64,000 bases of DNA from assembly GCA_964422205.1 (NCBI GenBank), contig CAYRAI010000001.1, positions 66,199 to 130,198 of the forward strand. The letters are read 5' to 3'. The notes under the pieces were generated by a model. It saw nothing but the letters and a program-made list of their open reading frames with translations. It had not been told where the DNA came from and did not search any database. This document shows, one piece after another, positions 1 through 9,131 of this stretch; position 1 is the stretch's first letter; every line of letters starts with the position of its first letter. This DNA is from CAZNYN01 sp964422205 (GTDB lineage: Bacteria > Synergistota > Synergistia > Synergistales > Synergistaceae). Made by a program: the position numbers and the translations under genes.

Positions 1-17
1 GCGAGGCGTAAGTCAAT

Positions 18-2306
18 ATGTTTTTAAAAAAAAAGAGACAGCCAAAAAGCGAGAGTAGGGCAGCCCCGCAGCAAAAATCGGCAAAATCGGAGAGAGAACC
101 TTTTATGAGCCGTACAAAGATTATGGTGCTCCTGATTCTGTCTCTTATAGTCACTCTTTATACAATAGCATCAATATACACGCCTTGGACCGGGACTTTC
201 GGCGAAAAAGTATCTGCCTGTCTGCTTGAATTTTTCGGCGGAGCGGTAATTATTCCTCTGACATTCGCCGTTTACTTACTTATATCAAAAATAACAGGTA
301 AAAAAATAATTTCACCTTATAGACAAACAATAGGAACTGCCCTAATATTTATCACGGCAGCTCTCCTGCTTGGGCTTTACCTGATAACAGACAGGAGCGG
401 AAGAGCTCACATGCCGTTCCTCGCGGCGGGAATATTGGGCAAGTCATTGGCTGTAACCATATTTTCGGAAATAGGCGCTATAGGGACATTTTTCTTCGGC
501 TCACTGATGCTTTATTTAGCTTTAGCCTTTTACAAAATTCAATTGGTCATGCCGCAGTTTATGCTCAAGTTTGCGGCTTTTATCGCTATTGTTTTATCAG
601 GCACGGATAAAAAAGATGAAAGCAAAACAAGAAGGTCTTCTCAGGAAGCATATGTAGCCACAGCGGAACTTCCTGCCGAAGAAGATAGCTGTCCGAACAT
701 AACCGAGTGCGAAGATAAAAACTATTTCACTAATGAAGAGGACAAAATCGATATCAGCTCTGTTCCCGAAAACATCTCCCAAACAGAGGCGGAGAGCAGC
801 AATCCTCACGAACCGGAAGCGATGCATCAAGATCCATCCTTTGTCCTTGAGGAAGACAATGATTCTCACGTAAGACAGGGAATATTTCCTCCTCCGATAG
901 AGATATTCGGCAGAGAGGAGTCTCACGATGGAGAAATTACGGAGGAGAAGGCAAGGCCTCTCGGTGAGAAGATAATAAAGGCTCTTGAACAGTTCAGCAT
1001 AGAATCTCGTCTGGCAGAGATACTTGTCGGCCCTACTGTAATTCAGTTCAGGATACAGCTCGCTCCCGGCATAAAGGTCAGCAAGGTTGCGTCATTGGCA
1101 AATGACATTGCATTGGCAATGGCTGTTCCAAGCCTCAGAATCGAGGCGCCGATACCGGGCAAGCCGTATGTAGGGATAGAGATTCCAAACCCTAAACGCA
1201 GAGGCATTCCGCTTAGAACAGTAGTCGAAGACGATGCCTTTCAGTACTCGGGATTGGCTCTTCCACTTCCTTTCGGAGTCGCGGTTAACGGGGATTCCGT
1301 TGTAGTAGGTATGGAAGAACTTCCGCACTTGCTGGTTGCCGGAACGACAGGTTCCGGAAAAAGCGTTTTTGTCAATGCGTGCATAGTCGGTCTCTGTTCA
1401 ATGAAAACTCCGTCTGAGCTCAGGATGATATTGGTGGATCCCAAAAGGGTTGAAATGGCAATATATGATAAACTGCCGCACCTCCTGACTCCTCCTGTCA
1501 CAGATCCCAAGAAGGCGATACATGTGCTTGCATGGGCAATACGAGAGATGGAACAGAGGTACACAACCTTCGCCAAGGCAAGAGTTAGAAACCTCGAAGG
1601 GTTCAATGAAAAAGTAATTCCAAAAGACAGACTTCCCCACATAGTAATAGTTGTGGACGAACTGGCCGACCTTATGATGACGGCGGCGAAAGAGGTTGAA
1701 GAGTATATATGCAGACTGGCTCAGATGGCCAGAGCGACGGGAATACATTTGATGCTCGCGACACAAAGACCTTCAGTTAATGTAATAACAGGGCTTATAA
1801 AGGCAAATATTCCAGCCAGAGTTGCCTTTACACTGCCCAGCAATGCAGACTCAAGAACTATTATCGACTGCGCGGGAGCTGAAAAACTCCTGGGCAAAGG
1901 TGACATGCTCTTTTTATCCACGAAGCATCCAAAACCTATAAGGATACAATCTCCGTGGGTTGGGGAGGACGTTCTTTCAGAATGGCTCAAGTATCTGGGC
2001 AATATATTTGGCGCACCCGATTTTATTGAGATAGACAATCAAGGAAGTCAGCAGGGCGGGTTCGAAAGTTCGGCTTTTGATGACGATATGCTTGAAGATG
2101 CAATTGACAGCGTTATGTCAACCGGCATCGCCTCTGCAAGCGGGCTGCAGAGGCGCCTTAGGGTAGGCTTTTCGCGTGCCTCAAGACTTATTGATATGAT
2201 GGAACAGCTGGGTATTGTTGGAAGCGCCGACGGTTCAAGACCTAGAGAAATTCTTGTCGATGAAGACGGAGCTCAGCAGCTGCTTGAAAATGCGAAAAAC
2301 CATTAA
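18..2306 (+). CDS. ftsK: DNA translocase FtsK/SpoIIIE
   Basis: Membrane-anchored, ATP-driven DNA pump that clears chromosome ends from the division septum. The 762-residue protein has about five hydrophobic segments between residues 36 and 194. An acidic, low-complexity linker follows (about 195-310), then the motor domain with Walker A GTTGSGKS at 442-449, the DPKRVEM motif, and Walker B IVIVVDELADL with the acidic pair at 547-548. The C-terminal ~70 residues form the winged-helix gamma domain that reads KOPS-type polar sequences in known FtsKs. The linker is short compared with E. coli FtsK, so the protein is closer to SpoIIIE/SftA-sized members. The start lies 17 bases from the window edge, so an upstream partner gene cannot be seen. 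It converges with rpmB. Confidence 0.95.
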   Translation: MFLKKKRQPKSESRAAPQQKSAKSEREPFMSRTKIMVLLILSLIVTLYTIASIYTPWTGTFGEKVSACLLEFFGGAVIIPLTFAVYLLISKITGKKIISPYRQTIGTALIFITAALLLGLYLITDRSGRAHMPFLAAGILGKSLAVTIFSEIGAIGTFFFGSLMLYLALAFYKIQLVMPQFMLKFAAFIAIVLSGTDKKDESKTRRSSQEAYVATAELPAEEDSCPNITECEDKNYFTNEEDKIDISSVPENISQTEAESSNPHEPEAMHQDPSFVLEEDNDSHVRQGIFPPPIEIFGREESHDGEITEEKARPLGEKIIKALEQFSIESRLAEILVGPTVIQFRIQLAPGIKVSKVASLANDIALAMAVPSLRIEAPIPGKPYVGIEIPNPKRRGIPLRTVVEDDAFQYSGLALPLPFGVAVNGDSVVVGMEELPHLLVAGTTGSGKSVFVNACIVGLCSMKTPSELRMILVDPKRVEMAIYDKLPHLLTPPVTDPKKAIHVLAWAIREMEQRYTTFAKARVRNLEGFNEKVIPKDRLPHIVIVVDELADLMMTAAKEVEEYICRLAQMARATGIHLMLATQRPSVNVITGLIKANIPARVAFTLPSNADSRTIIDCAGAEKLLGKGDMLFLSTKHPKPIRIQSPWVGEDVLSEWLKYLGNIFGAPDFIEIDNQGSQQGGFESSAFDDDMLEDAIDSVMSTGIASASGLQRRLRVGFSRASRLIDMMEQLGIVGSADGSRPREILVDEDGAQQLLENAKNH

Positions 2307-2323
2307 TGAAAGAGTAATGACAA

Positions 2324-2352
2324 TAAAAAAAGGGCCGTTTTTAAACGGCCCT
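2324..2352 (-). terminator. Intrinsic terminator of rpmB, overlapping its stop codon
   Basis: A 10-bp perfect inverted repeat (2331-2340 with 2343-2352) is followed on the minus strand by an uninterrupted run of T residues (the A-run at 2324-2330). The stop codon of rpmB lies at 2341-2343, so the last codons of the gene form part of the stem. On the plus strand there is no T-run after the hairpin, so it is a poor terminator for ftsK. Confidence 0.85.
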
Positions 2353-2535
2353 CTGAACTTTACCGGAACGGAGGCACTTCGTGCAGATATGAAGTTTGCG
2401 TGTCTCTCCGCCGCCCACATCAACGCGCACACTCTGGACGTTAATCAGCCAGCGACGTCTTGTGTGACGGTTCGAGTGGCTTACAGCGTTTCCTGTAGCC
2501 GGTCCGCGGCCGCAGCAATCACAGAACTTTGACAT
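2341..2535 (-). CDS. rpmB: 50S ribosomal protein L28
   Basis: Structural protein of the large ribosomal subunit, 64 residues. It carries two CxxC pairs (C5/C8 near the N-terminus and CTKC near the C-terminus), the zinc-binding (C+) form of L28, and the family pattern of basic residues in the middle (SHSNRHTRRRW). An in-frame start seven codons upstream exists. I chose the ATG at 2533-2535 because a strong Shine-Dalgarno (AAGGGGGGG) sits six bases before it and the protein then starts MSKFCDCC like other L28s. The gene stands alone on the minus strand between ftsK and xseB, with its own promoter and terminator. Confidence 0.95.
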   Translation of the reverse strand: MSKFCDCCGRGPATGNAVSHSNRHTRRRWLINVQSVRVDVGGGETRKLHICTKCLRSGKVQRAV

Positions 2536-2557
2536 TTGTTTCCCCCCCTTGTTCACC

Positions 2558-2587
2558 TTGGAACATTCAACCTACGCATTGTATCAT
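2558..2587 (+). promoter_or_regulatory. Candidate promoter for xseB operon
   Basis: TTGGAA (2558-2563), an 18-base spacer and TATCAT (2582-2587) resemble a sigma-70 promoter. They lie about 45 bases upstream of the xseB start and face the operon xseB-ispA-dxs-tlyA-nadK-recN. The match is moderate, and the site overlaps the candidate rpmB promoter. Confidence 0.4.
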
Positions 2588-2607
2588 AGTATCCCAAAAA
2601 GTTGCAA
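2578..2607 (-). promoter_or_regulatory. Candidate promoter for rpmB
   Basis: On the minus strand TTGCAA (2602-2607), an 18-base spacer and TACAAT (2578-2583) form a plausible sigma-70 promoter about 45 bases upstream of the rpmB start. It overlaps the divergent candidate promoter of xseB, so the two may compete. Confidence 0.4.
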
Positions 2608-2630
2608 CTATCTGTTAAGGAGGAATTTAT

Positions 2631-2840
2631 GTGAACTTTACCGAAAAGATGGCAGAGCTCGACAAAATAGTAAGAAATCTGGAAGGTGAGAATACGTCTC
2701 TCGAGAACGCCCTGACCGAATTTGAAAGAGGAATCTCTCTTGTCAAGGAGTGTAAACTCTTTTTGGAAGAGGCGAAGCAAAAAGTTACAATACTGACAGA
2801 CGACGGAGAAGTGCCCTTTAAAGACATAAAAGGAGAATAG
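2631..2840 (+). CDS. xseB: Exodeoxyribonuclease VII small subunit
   Basis: Small subunit of exonuclease VII, which degrades single-stranded DNA to short oligonucleotides together with XseA. The 69-residue protein shows the family features: an all-helical protein starting with FTEKMAELDKIVRNLE and the SLENALTEFERGISLVKEC segment. Translation must begin at the GTG at 2631, because the overlapping ATG at 2629 is followed at once by TGA. A strong AAGGAGG lies seven bases before the GTG. The large-subunit gene xseA is not in the window. The stop is 2 bases from the ispA start, so the two are translationally linked, as often seen for xseB-ispA-dxs. Confidence 0.93.
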   Translation: MNFTEKMAELDKIVRNLEGENTSLENALTEFERGISLVKECKLFLEEAKQKVTILTDDGEVPFKDIKGE

Positions 2841-2842
2841 CC

Positions 2843-3748
2843 ATGCATACAGATAAAATAGCAGCAGTAAAAAATACCATGGAGCATTACAGAGAAATTT
2901 TTGAAAACTTCCTTGCCGCTACAAAGGATGAGCGAAAATTGGGAGTTCCCGAAAATCTTTTCAAAGCTATGGAATACTCCCTTGATGCCGGGGGAAAACG
3001 CCTCCGTCCGATACTCTGCATGGCTGCGGCGGAAAGATGCGGAGGCAGCCTTAATTCAGCACTTCCGATGGCTCTCGGGCTTGAAATGTTTCACACTGCT
3101 TCGCTTATACATGACGACCTGCCATGTATGGACAATGACGATATGAGAAGGGGTAAACCTTCAAATCACATAGTTTTTGGAGAGACTATGGCAGTTCTCG
3201 CAGGAGACTCACTGCTGACTCAGTCTCTTGAATTTCCTCTGCTCCATATCTGCGGGGCAGGAGATAAGAATGTACTGCGTGCCATGAAAATTTTCTCCTC
3301 AGCCATAGGCCCTTCCGGTGTCTGCGGAGGGCAGGTACTTGACATGGATGCTCACTCCGCGCTTGAGGACTCAGATTACGTACGCAAAATAGCGGCTCTT
3401 AAGACAGGCGCTCTTATAAAAGCTTCTGTTTTAAGCGGAGCGGCTCTCGGTACAGACGATGAGGCTCTCTTGTCGTGTTACAATAATTACGGTGCTCATT
3501 TGGGCTCTGCATTCCAGATAATTGATGATATTCTTGATGTTGTAGGCACGGACGAAGAGATGGGCAAAACTGTTGGAAAAGATGCTGAGCAGGGAAAAAT
3601 AACTCATGTGACTGTGTTCGGACTTGAAAAAGCACGTATAATGGCAGAAAGTGAGTCTGTTATGGCAAAAAAATCTCTCTCTTCCGTCCTGGGGCAAGAT
3701 GATTTCATGATGAATTTGCCTGACTATCTGGTATACAGAACAAATTAA
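2843..3748 (+). CDS. ispA: Polyprenyl (farnesyl/geranylgeranyl) diphosphate synthase
   Basis: Condenses isopentenyl diphosphate with allylic diphosphates to make C15-C20 prenyl chains, which feed undecaprenyl phosphate and quinone synthesis. The 301-residue length is normal. Visible motifs are GGKRLRP near residue 52, the first Asp-rich motif DDLPCMDNDD at 91-100, a KTG near 195 and the second Asp-rich motif DDILD at 228-232. A good AAAGGAG precedes the ATG. It lies directly after xseB and before dxs, the usual isoprenoid arrangement. Whether the product is C15 or C20 cannot be decided from sequence. Confidence 0.93.
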   Translation: MHTDKIAAVKNTMEHYREIFENFLAATKDERKLGVPENLFKAMEYSLDAGGKRLRPILCMAAAERCGGSLNSALPMALGLEMFHTASLIHDDLPCMDNDDMRRGKPSNHIVFGETMAVLAGDSLLTQSLEFPLLHICGAGDKNVLRAMKIFSSAIGPSGVCGGQVLDMDAHSALEDSDYVRKIAALKTGALIKASVLSGAALGTDDEALLSCYNNYGAHLGSAFQIIDDILDVVGTDEEMGKTVGKDAEQGKITHVTVFGLEKARIMAESESVMAKKSLSSVLGQDDFMMNLPDYLVYRTN

Positions 3749-3772
3749 AAATTAAAGGCATGGTGAATCTAT

Positions 3773-5653
3773 ATGAGTCTTCTCGAATCGGTAAAAGACT
3801 TTAGGGGCCTTCACACGCTCTCTTCCGGCCAGCTTACACAGCTGTGCACTGAGCTGAGGGAAAAGATTCTGGAGACTACACTTAAAAACGGAGGACATCT
3901 CGCTTCATCTTTGGGCGCAGTAGAGCTTACTGTCGCATTACTACGCACATTTAACCCGGACATAGACAAGATAATATTTGATGTCGGCCATCAGACATAC
4001 TCATATAAAATATTAACAAAGCGAATGGAACAGTTCTCTTCCATTAGGACAAAGAACGGAATTGCCGGATTTCCTCGCATTAACGAGAGCCCTTACGACT
4101 TTTTTACAACAGGGCACAGCAGTACCTCTATATCGGCGGCAATGGGCTATGCCAAGACAAGAGACCTTACACACGGCAAAGGAGAGGTTGTTGCCGTCAT
4201 AGGGGACGGAGCTCTGCTTAACGGGGTCGCATTTGAAGCTCTTAACTGCATTCAGTCAACAAAGACAAAGGTAATAATTATTCTTAATGACAATGAGATG
4301 TCTATAAACCCAAGGATTGGCGGAATGGCCACGCACCTTGCAAACCTTGCAGTAAATCCGACATACCGAAAGTTTAAAGATTTTATCAAAGAGCAGTGCC
4401 GTTCAATGAAAAGCGGAGACACAATAGAATCAGCTCTGAGCAAAGTTAAATCTAAGCTAAAATCGCTCATTTTACCGGTAAATATATTTGAAGAGCTTGA
4501 CATAAGTTACTGGGGACCATTTGACGGACATAACATACATGAGATGGAAGATGTTTTCAAGCTAGCAAAGGAATACAACGAATCTCTTATAATACATGTG
4601 ATAACAAAAAAGGGAAAAGGATATCAGCAGACAGAGGAAAATCCATCTTTCTTTCACGGTATAGGGCCCAACACGCAGCTTAATGCTCCATATACTGCTA
4701 TAAAATCTACGACATCAAGCTGGAGTTCTGCAATGGCAGCAATACTGTGCAAGTTTGCAAAGGACGACAAGAGAATAACAGCCTGCACCGCGGCAATGAA
4801 AGACGGTACAAAACTGAATAATTTCGCAAAACTCTACCCGTCGCGCTTCTTTGACGTAGGTATATCGGAAGAACACATGATGGTATATGCGGCGGGGATG
4901 GCGGCAAGCGGTATGAGGCCTGTTGTGTGCATTTACTCAACATTTCTCCAGAGAGCTGCGGATCAGGTGATGCACGATATATGCCTTTCAAAGCTCCCTG
5001 TGCTTATAGCCATTGACAGAGCTGGTTTTGTCGGAGAAGACGGAGAGACTCACCACGGTCTTTTTGACATTCCCTGGCTTAGAACTATACCAGATATCGA
5101 AATTGCTGCGCCGAGAGATATTATAGATTTGGAGTTTTTTGTAGAAGAATGGCTGAAAAAAGATACGCCCTTTGCCATCAGGTATCCGAGAGGAAACGCT
5201 GTTTCCTCTCTTCCCGATAATGCCGACTCCAAAGATAGATCTCCTCAGAAGTGGGGAAAATGCGAAATATTAAAACATGGCAAAAATATATGTCTTATAG
5301 GTACAGGCTCTACAGTTAAGCTTATGCTTGATGCCTCAGAAGCTATAAACAGATACTGCGGTGCGGAAGTTACAGTTATAGATCTGCGCTTCATTAAGCC
5401 TATAGACTTTGAAACTATCAAAGATGCCGCCATGTCTCATGATTTGATTATAACAGCGGAAGAGTCATCCCTCACGGGAGGCATTGGAGAAGCGATAGCA
5501 GCTTTTGCAAATAATCTGCCCTGCTCATGCAAAGTCACTGCATTGGGAGCTCCCGACAAATTTATTCATCACGCAAGGAGAAAAGAGCAATGGGAAGAGT
5601 GCGGCATGAGTGTCGACAACATATTGAGGCTCTGTTCGGAATATGAAGCCTAA
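3773..5653 (+). CDS. dxs: 1-deoxy-D-xylulose-5-phosphate synthase
   Basis: Thiamine-diphosphate enzyme that condenses pyruvate and glyceraldehyde 3-phosphate, the first step of the MEP isoprenoid pathway. The 626-residue protein has the transketolase-like order. The GDG of the ThDP motif is at 144-146 with its Asn about 29 residues later (LNDNEMSI), the pyrimidine-binding domain carries GISEEHM, then DRAGFVGEDG, and last the C-terminal transketolase domain. The C-terminus overlaps the start of tlyA by 11 bases in another frame. It follows ispA by 24 bases, so both ends of isoprenoid precursor synthesis are in one transcript. Confidence 0.95.
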   Translation: MSLLESVKDFRGLHTLSSGQLTQLCTELREKILETTLKNGGHLASSLGAVELTVALLRTFNPDIDKIIFDVGHQTYSYKILTKRMEQFSSIRTKNGIAGFPRINESPYDFFTTGHSSTSISAAMGYAKTRDLTHGKGEVVAVIGDGALLNGVAFEALNCIQSTKTKVIIILNDNEMSINPRIGGMATHLANLAVNPTYRKFKDFIKEQCRSMKSGDTIESALSKVKSKLKSLILPVNIFEELDISYWGPFDGHNIHEMEDVFKLAKEYNESLIIHVITKKGKGYQQTEENPSFFHGIGPNTQLNAPYTAIKSTTSSWSSAMAAILCKFAKDDKRITACTAAMKDGTKLNNFAKLYPSRFFDVGISEEHMMVYAAGMAASGMRPVVCIYSTFLQRAADQVMHDICLSKLPVLIAIDRAGFVGEDGETHHGLFDIPWLRTIPDIEIAAPRDIIDLEFFVEEWLKKDTPFAIRYPRGNAVSSLPDNADSKDRSPQKWGKCEILKHGKNICLIGTGSTVKLMLDASEAINRYCGAEVTVIDLRFIKPIDFETIKDAAMSHDLIITAEESSLTGGIGEAIAAFANNLPCSCKVTALGAPDKFIHHARRKEQWEECGMSVDNILRLCSEYEA

Positions 5654-6497
5654 ATTTATCAGACTGGACAAACTTATAGCTGACAAAAAACTGGCCGATT
5701 CAAGAACCTTGGCTCAGGAATATATAGCGGCAGGAAGAGTATCTGTGGAAAACACGATAATTACAAAGCCGGCCTCAATGGTCTCTCCAGATGCCGCAAT
5801 TAAGATAGACGCGCCAGAAAAGCAGTGGGTGAGCAGGGGAGCTCACAAGCTTTTAAAAGCCCTTGATTATTTTGCTATATCTCCTAAGGATATGCTCTGT
5901 ATAGACATAGGAGCCTCCACAGGAGGCTTTACAGATGTTCTTCTCTCGCGTGGGGCTGCAAAGGTATATGCTGTTGACGTGGGCTATGGACAGCTTGCAT
6001 GGAAACTCAGAACAGACGACAGAGTTATCGTAATGGAACGCACAAATGCCCGCTTTTTGACAGAAGATATGTTTCCGGACGGAAAGGCTGACCTTATAGT
6101 TTCAGACGCTTCCTTCATTTCTTTGAAGCTGCTGCTGAATCCTCTCGAACCTTTGCTCAAGGAGAACGGACTCATGTCAGTCCTGGTAAAGCCTCAGTTC
6201 GAAGTAGGAAAGGACAGAGTAGGCAAAGGTGTAGTCTCCGACCCTGCCCTGCATGTTGACGTGCTAAATGAACTATCTGCATTTATAGATGAAAAGACAG
6301 ATCTCATGCTTCTGGATGCAACCTACTCCCCAATCAGAGGGCCGGAAGGAAATATAGAATTTCTTTTTCTGCTGGCTCATAGGAATACCTCAGCGAGATC
6401 TGCTAAAATTATAGATATGGAAGCCCTTGCAGCGGAGGCTCACAGAATGACAGCCTCAACAACGGAAGAAAGCAGGATGACATCACATGTCCAATAA
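5643..6497 (+). CDS. tlyA: TlyA family rRNA 2'-O-methyltransferase
   Basis: S-adenosylmethionine-dependent methyltransferase of the TlyA/hemolysin A family. Characterised members 2'-O-methylate cytidines of 16S and 23S rRNA. The 284 residues comprise an N-terminal S4 RNA-binding domain (about 4-62: IRLDKLIADKKLADSR, then AGRVSVE) and an FtsJ-like domain with the SAM-binding loop DIGASTGGFTDVLL near 84-97 and the acidic motif SDASFIS. It overlaps dxs by 11 bases and nadK by 11 bases, which suggests translational coupling. The tlyA-nadK-recN order is common in many bacteria. Confidence 0.92.
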   Translation: MKPKFIRLDKLIADKKLADSRTLAQEYIAAGRVSVENTIITKPASMVSPDAAIKIDAPEKQWVSRGAHKLLKALDYFAISPKDMLCIDIGASTGGFTDVLLSRGAAKVYAVDVGYGQLAWKLRTDDRVIVMERTNARFLTEDMFPDGKADLIVSDASFISLKLLLNPLEPLLKENGLMSVLVKPQFEVGKDRVGKGVVSDPALHVDVLNELSAFIDEKTDLMLLDATYSPIRGPEGNIEFLFLLAHRNTSARSAKIIDMEALAAEAHRMTASTTEESRMTSHVQ

Positions 6498-7365
6498 CGT
6501 TGGATTGCTTTTTAACACACAAAAACCTGCCGCATTTGATATGGCAGAGAAATTATGTTCATGGGGAAAAGAGCATGGAGTAAATTTTCTGCTTCCTCCT
6601 CACGAGGCCTCAGCCCTCTCCGTTCCTGAGACCGCCGACCACATTTGGCGCGAAGCGGTATCTTTCGCAGTAATTCTTGGGGGAGACGGAACATTCTTGA
6701 GAGCGGCAAGATATACCTTTGGGTACAATATACCTCTGTACGGAATCAACTTAGGGCGCCTAGGTTTTCTTGCCACAGGCTCTCCCGAGTCCGCATCAAG
6801 CGACATAATGAATATTCTGAGCGGCAAGTACAGACTGCAGAAACGCAGCCTTCTTAAAGGTCATGTATGGCGAAGCGGACGCCTTGTGCATGAACTTCAC
6901 GCTCTGAATGACCTTGTGATATCAAAAGGCAATATTGCCAGGGTAATAGACCTTGAAGTCAGAGTCTCAGGCGAAATTCTCTCTTTATTTTTAGCTGACG
7001 GACTTATCCTCTCCACCCCCACTGGTTCGACTGCTTACGCACTCTCCGCGGGAGGGCCGATAGTTCCGCCTCATGTCCCATGTATGCTGATAGCACCTAT
7101 ATGCGCTCACACTCTTTACGCGAGGCCTGTAGTCCTAAGCAGCGGAGACAATGCCATCATAATCCCCAAGGGAGAAACCAGAAACCTGATGCTCACTCAG
7201 GACGGACAGCTGGGCTATGAACTTTTACCGGACGACCGCCTTGAAGTCATGATAGATTCTGATATGTTTGTAAACACAATTCAACTCTATGGAAGAAGCT
7301 ATTATGACCTTTTGAGAGAGAAACTGCGCTGGGGATTCAACGGGATTTCGGGAGAAGGAGAATAG
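6487..7365 (+). CDS. nadK: NAD kinase
   Basis: ATP- or polyphosphate-dependent kinase making NADP from NAD. The 292-residue protein carries the signature GGDGTFLRAAR, then NLGRLGFL, the active-site region LNDLVISKG, and the PTGSTAYALSAGGPIV loop. The ATG overlaps the end of tlyA by 11 bases. A second, unrelated-looking NAD-kinase fold protein (COG3199) is encoded at 62826-63944. This copy is the standard housekeeping enzyme. Confidence 0.94.
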   Translation: MSNNVGLLFNTQKPAAFDMAEKLCSWGKEHGVNFLLPPHEASALSVPETADHIWREAVSFAVILGGDGTFLRAARYTFGYNIPLYGINLGRLGFLATGSPESASSDIMNILSGKYRLQKRSLLKGHVWRSGRLVHELHALNDLVISKGNIARVIDLEVRVSGEILSLFLADGLILSTPTGSTAYALSAGGPIVPPHVPCMLIAPICAHTLYARPVVLSSGDNAIIIPKGETRNLMLTQDGQLGYELLPDDRLEVMIDSDMFVNTIQLYGRSYYDLLREKLRWGFNGISGEGE

Positions 7366-7367
7366 CC

Positions 7368-9026
7368 TTGATAGAAGAGCTGCATGTACTCGGCATAGGC
7401 GGAATCAAAGAAGCCGCGCTTAAGTTCTCCGGCGGCTTCATCGTCATTACCGGCGAGAGCGGAGCAGGGAAGAGCAGTCTTGTACGAGCACTCGAATTTG
7501 CCGCAGGCAAAAGAGCTCAGGTCAATCACATACATACACAGGAAGATCAGTCGGAGGTTCAAGTTATTTTGGCCGCCGACTTCATAGATAAACTTCCGGA
7601 GAAATACCAGCCCCAGGAAGGAATATTTATAGCAAAAAGAACTTTTAACAGAAACGGACGTGGCCGCTGTGTAATTCAGGAGCACACAGTTCCGCTTAAT
7701 GTTCTGTCGGCGGCTATGGAAAAAGAACTTGTAATACAGAGCCAATTTGCCCAGCTGGGCCTGCTTGACCCGGAAAAACAGATGGAACTGGTGGACTCCT
7801 GCGGAGGAGAACCTATATCAGAGGCGTCACAAAAACTGGAGCAAACATTTTCCGACACGGTAGCATGCGAACGTAAAATTATAGCTTTGAAAAAGAAACG
7901 TGCTGAAATCGAAGAAAAGTATCAAGACTCGGATAAACTAATAAGACTCATAAATTCCTTACAGCTTACCCCCGACAGCGAGGAGCAGTGGTCTCAAGAA
8001 ATCCGCGAACTAGAAAACGGTGTAAAAATATCAGAAACCGTGACGGCTCTTTCTGAAAAGATGTCTGGAATATGCGATGGAGGAAGTCTCCTTGAGAATA
8101 CCGAGAAGTTAGCAGGAGAAATATATTCAACACTTCCTACCAAGTCATTACAGTGGAAGGAATGTATTGAAAAGATGCTCTCTTCGGCCCAGGAACTTGC
8201 AAGAAACCTTCAGAGACACGCAAAAACAGTAGCTCTTCCCGAGAATGCGGAAGAAATTAGAGAACGCCTCGAAAATAAAATTGGGCTGCTCCGCAAGATA
8301 AAGAGGACACTTTCCCTAACAACATGTTCGTCTTTGCTGGAATATACAGAGAGAGCAAAGGAAGAGATATCATGGCTGAAAGAGAGTTTCAAAGAGCTTG
8401 AAACTCTTGAAAAAGAGGCATTAAAGCTTAAAAAAGAGACATCAGCACATGCGATGGAACTGAGGCATCTCAGAACAGAATCTGCCGCTATTCTCAGTTC
8501 CAAGGTTAATCTTCACCTGAAAGATCTTGCCATGTCCCATGCAGATTTTACAATAAAGATAGAACATCAGCACAAAGTCAGAGCAAGTGGGGCAGAGAAT
8601 GTCACTTTTATGCTGGCTCTGCCCGATCAGATTCCACTTCCTGTCGGCAAAACTGCATCAGGCGGAGAATTAAGCAGAATACTTATTGCTCTTCAGCTCT
8701 CTCTGGATGACAGCCAAATTCCCGGAACTCTTATCTTTGATGAAGTTGAAGCAGGGCTCGGTGGAAAAACAGCTCTGCTTGCAGGGTATAAACTTAGAGA
8801 GCTTTCAAAACGGTGCAGAACAGTGCTGATAACTCATGAAGCAACAATAGCATCTATGGCAGACCAACATTTTGTGGTAAAAAGATTCGGTAAAAATACT
8901 GAAATTACGGAAATAAAAGGAGCCGAAAGAGAACGTGAAATAGCCAGAATGCTTGCAGGAGACGAATCATCTCCCGAAGCGCTGGAACACGCAAGATCGC
9001 TGCTGGACAACAGCGATATAAGTTGA
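7368..9026 (+). CDS. recN: DNA repair protein RecN
   Basis: SMC-like ATPase that acts in recombinational repair of double-strand breaks. The 552-residue protein has the split ABC ATPase. The N-terminal Walker A GESGAGKSSL is near residues 28-37, a central coiled coil spans about 150-390, and the C-terminal signature SGGELSRI and Walker B LIFDEVEAGLGGKTA follow. The start is a TTG placed 7 bases after GGAGAAGGAG and 2 bases after the nadK stop. No ATG is available nearby. The last codons contain the -35 element of the rplU promoter. Confidence 0.93.
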   Translation: MIEELHVLGIGGIKEAALKFSGGFIVITGESGAGKSSLVRALEFAAGKRAQVNHIHTQEDQSEVQVILAADFIDKLPEKYQPQEGIFIAKRTFNRNGRGRCVIQEHTVPLNVLSAAMEKELVIQSQFAQLGLLDPEKQMELVDSCGGEPISEASQKLEQTFSDTVACERKIIALKKKRAEIEEKYQDSDKLIRLINSLQLTPDSEEQWSQEIRELENGVKISETVTALSEKMSGICDGGSLLENTEKLAGEIYSTLPTKSLQWKECIEKMLSSAQELARNLQRHAKTVALPENAEEIRERLENKIGLLRKIKRTLSLTTCSSLLEYTERAKEEISWLKESFKELETLEKEALKLKKETSAHAMELRHLRTESAAILSSKVNLHLKDLAMSHADFTIKIEHQHKVRASGAENVTFMLALPDQIPLPVGKTASGGELSRILIALQLSLDDSQIPGTLIFDEVEAGLGGKTALLAGYKLRELSKRCRTVLITHEATIASMADQHFVVKRFGKNTEITEIKGAEREREIARMLAGDESSPEALEHARSLLDNSDIS

Positions 9027-9051
9027 CACATCGGTTATATTTCCATATAAT
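9023..9051 (+). promoter_or_regulatory. Perfect-consensus sigma-70 promoter for rplU operon
   Basis: TTGACA (9023-9028), a 17-base spacer and TATAAT (9046-9051) match the sigma-70 consensus exactly. The -35 element overlaps the recN stop codon. Transcription would start near 9058, leaving a leader of about 75 bases before rplU. Confidence 0.85.
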
Positions 9052-9097
9052 ACATAAGTTGTATAATACGCTTGGTGTGGGCTTTAAAAGTCTTATG

Positions 9098-9114
9098 GCT
9101 GCCCGACACGCAGC
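9098..9114 (+). promoter_or_regulatory. Small hairpin in rplU leader
   Basis: A 5-bp stem (GCTGC/GCAGC, 7-base loop) ends right next to the Shine-Dalgarno GGAAGGAGG of rplU. It may be part of an autoregulatory leader, as ribosomal protein leaders occur before rplU in other phyla. The structure is short and I do not recognise a known family. Confidence 0.25.
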
Positions 9115-9131
9115 GGAAGGAGGAAATTATA

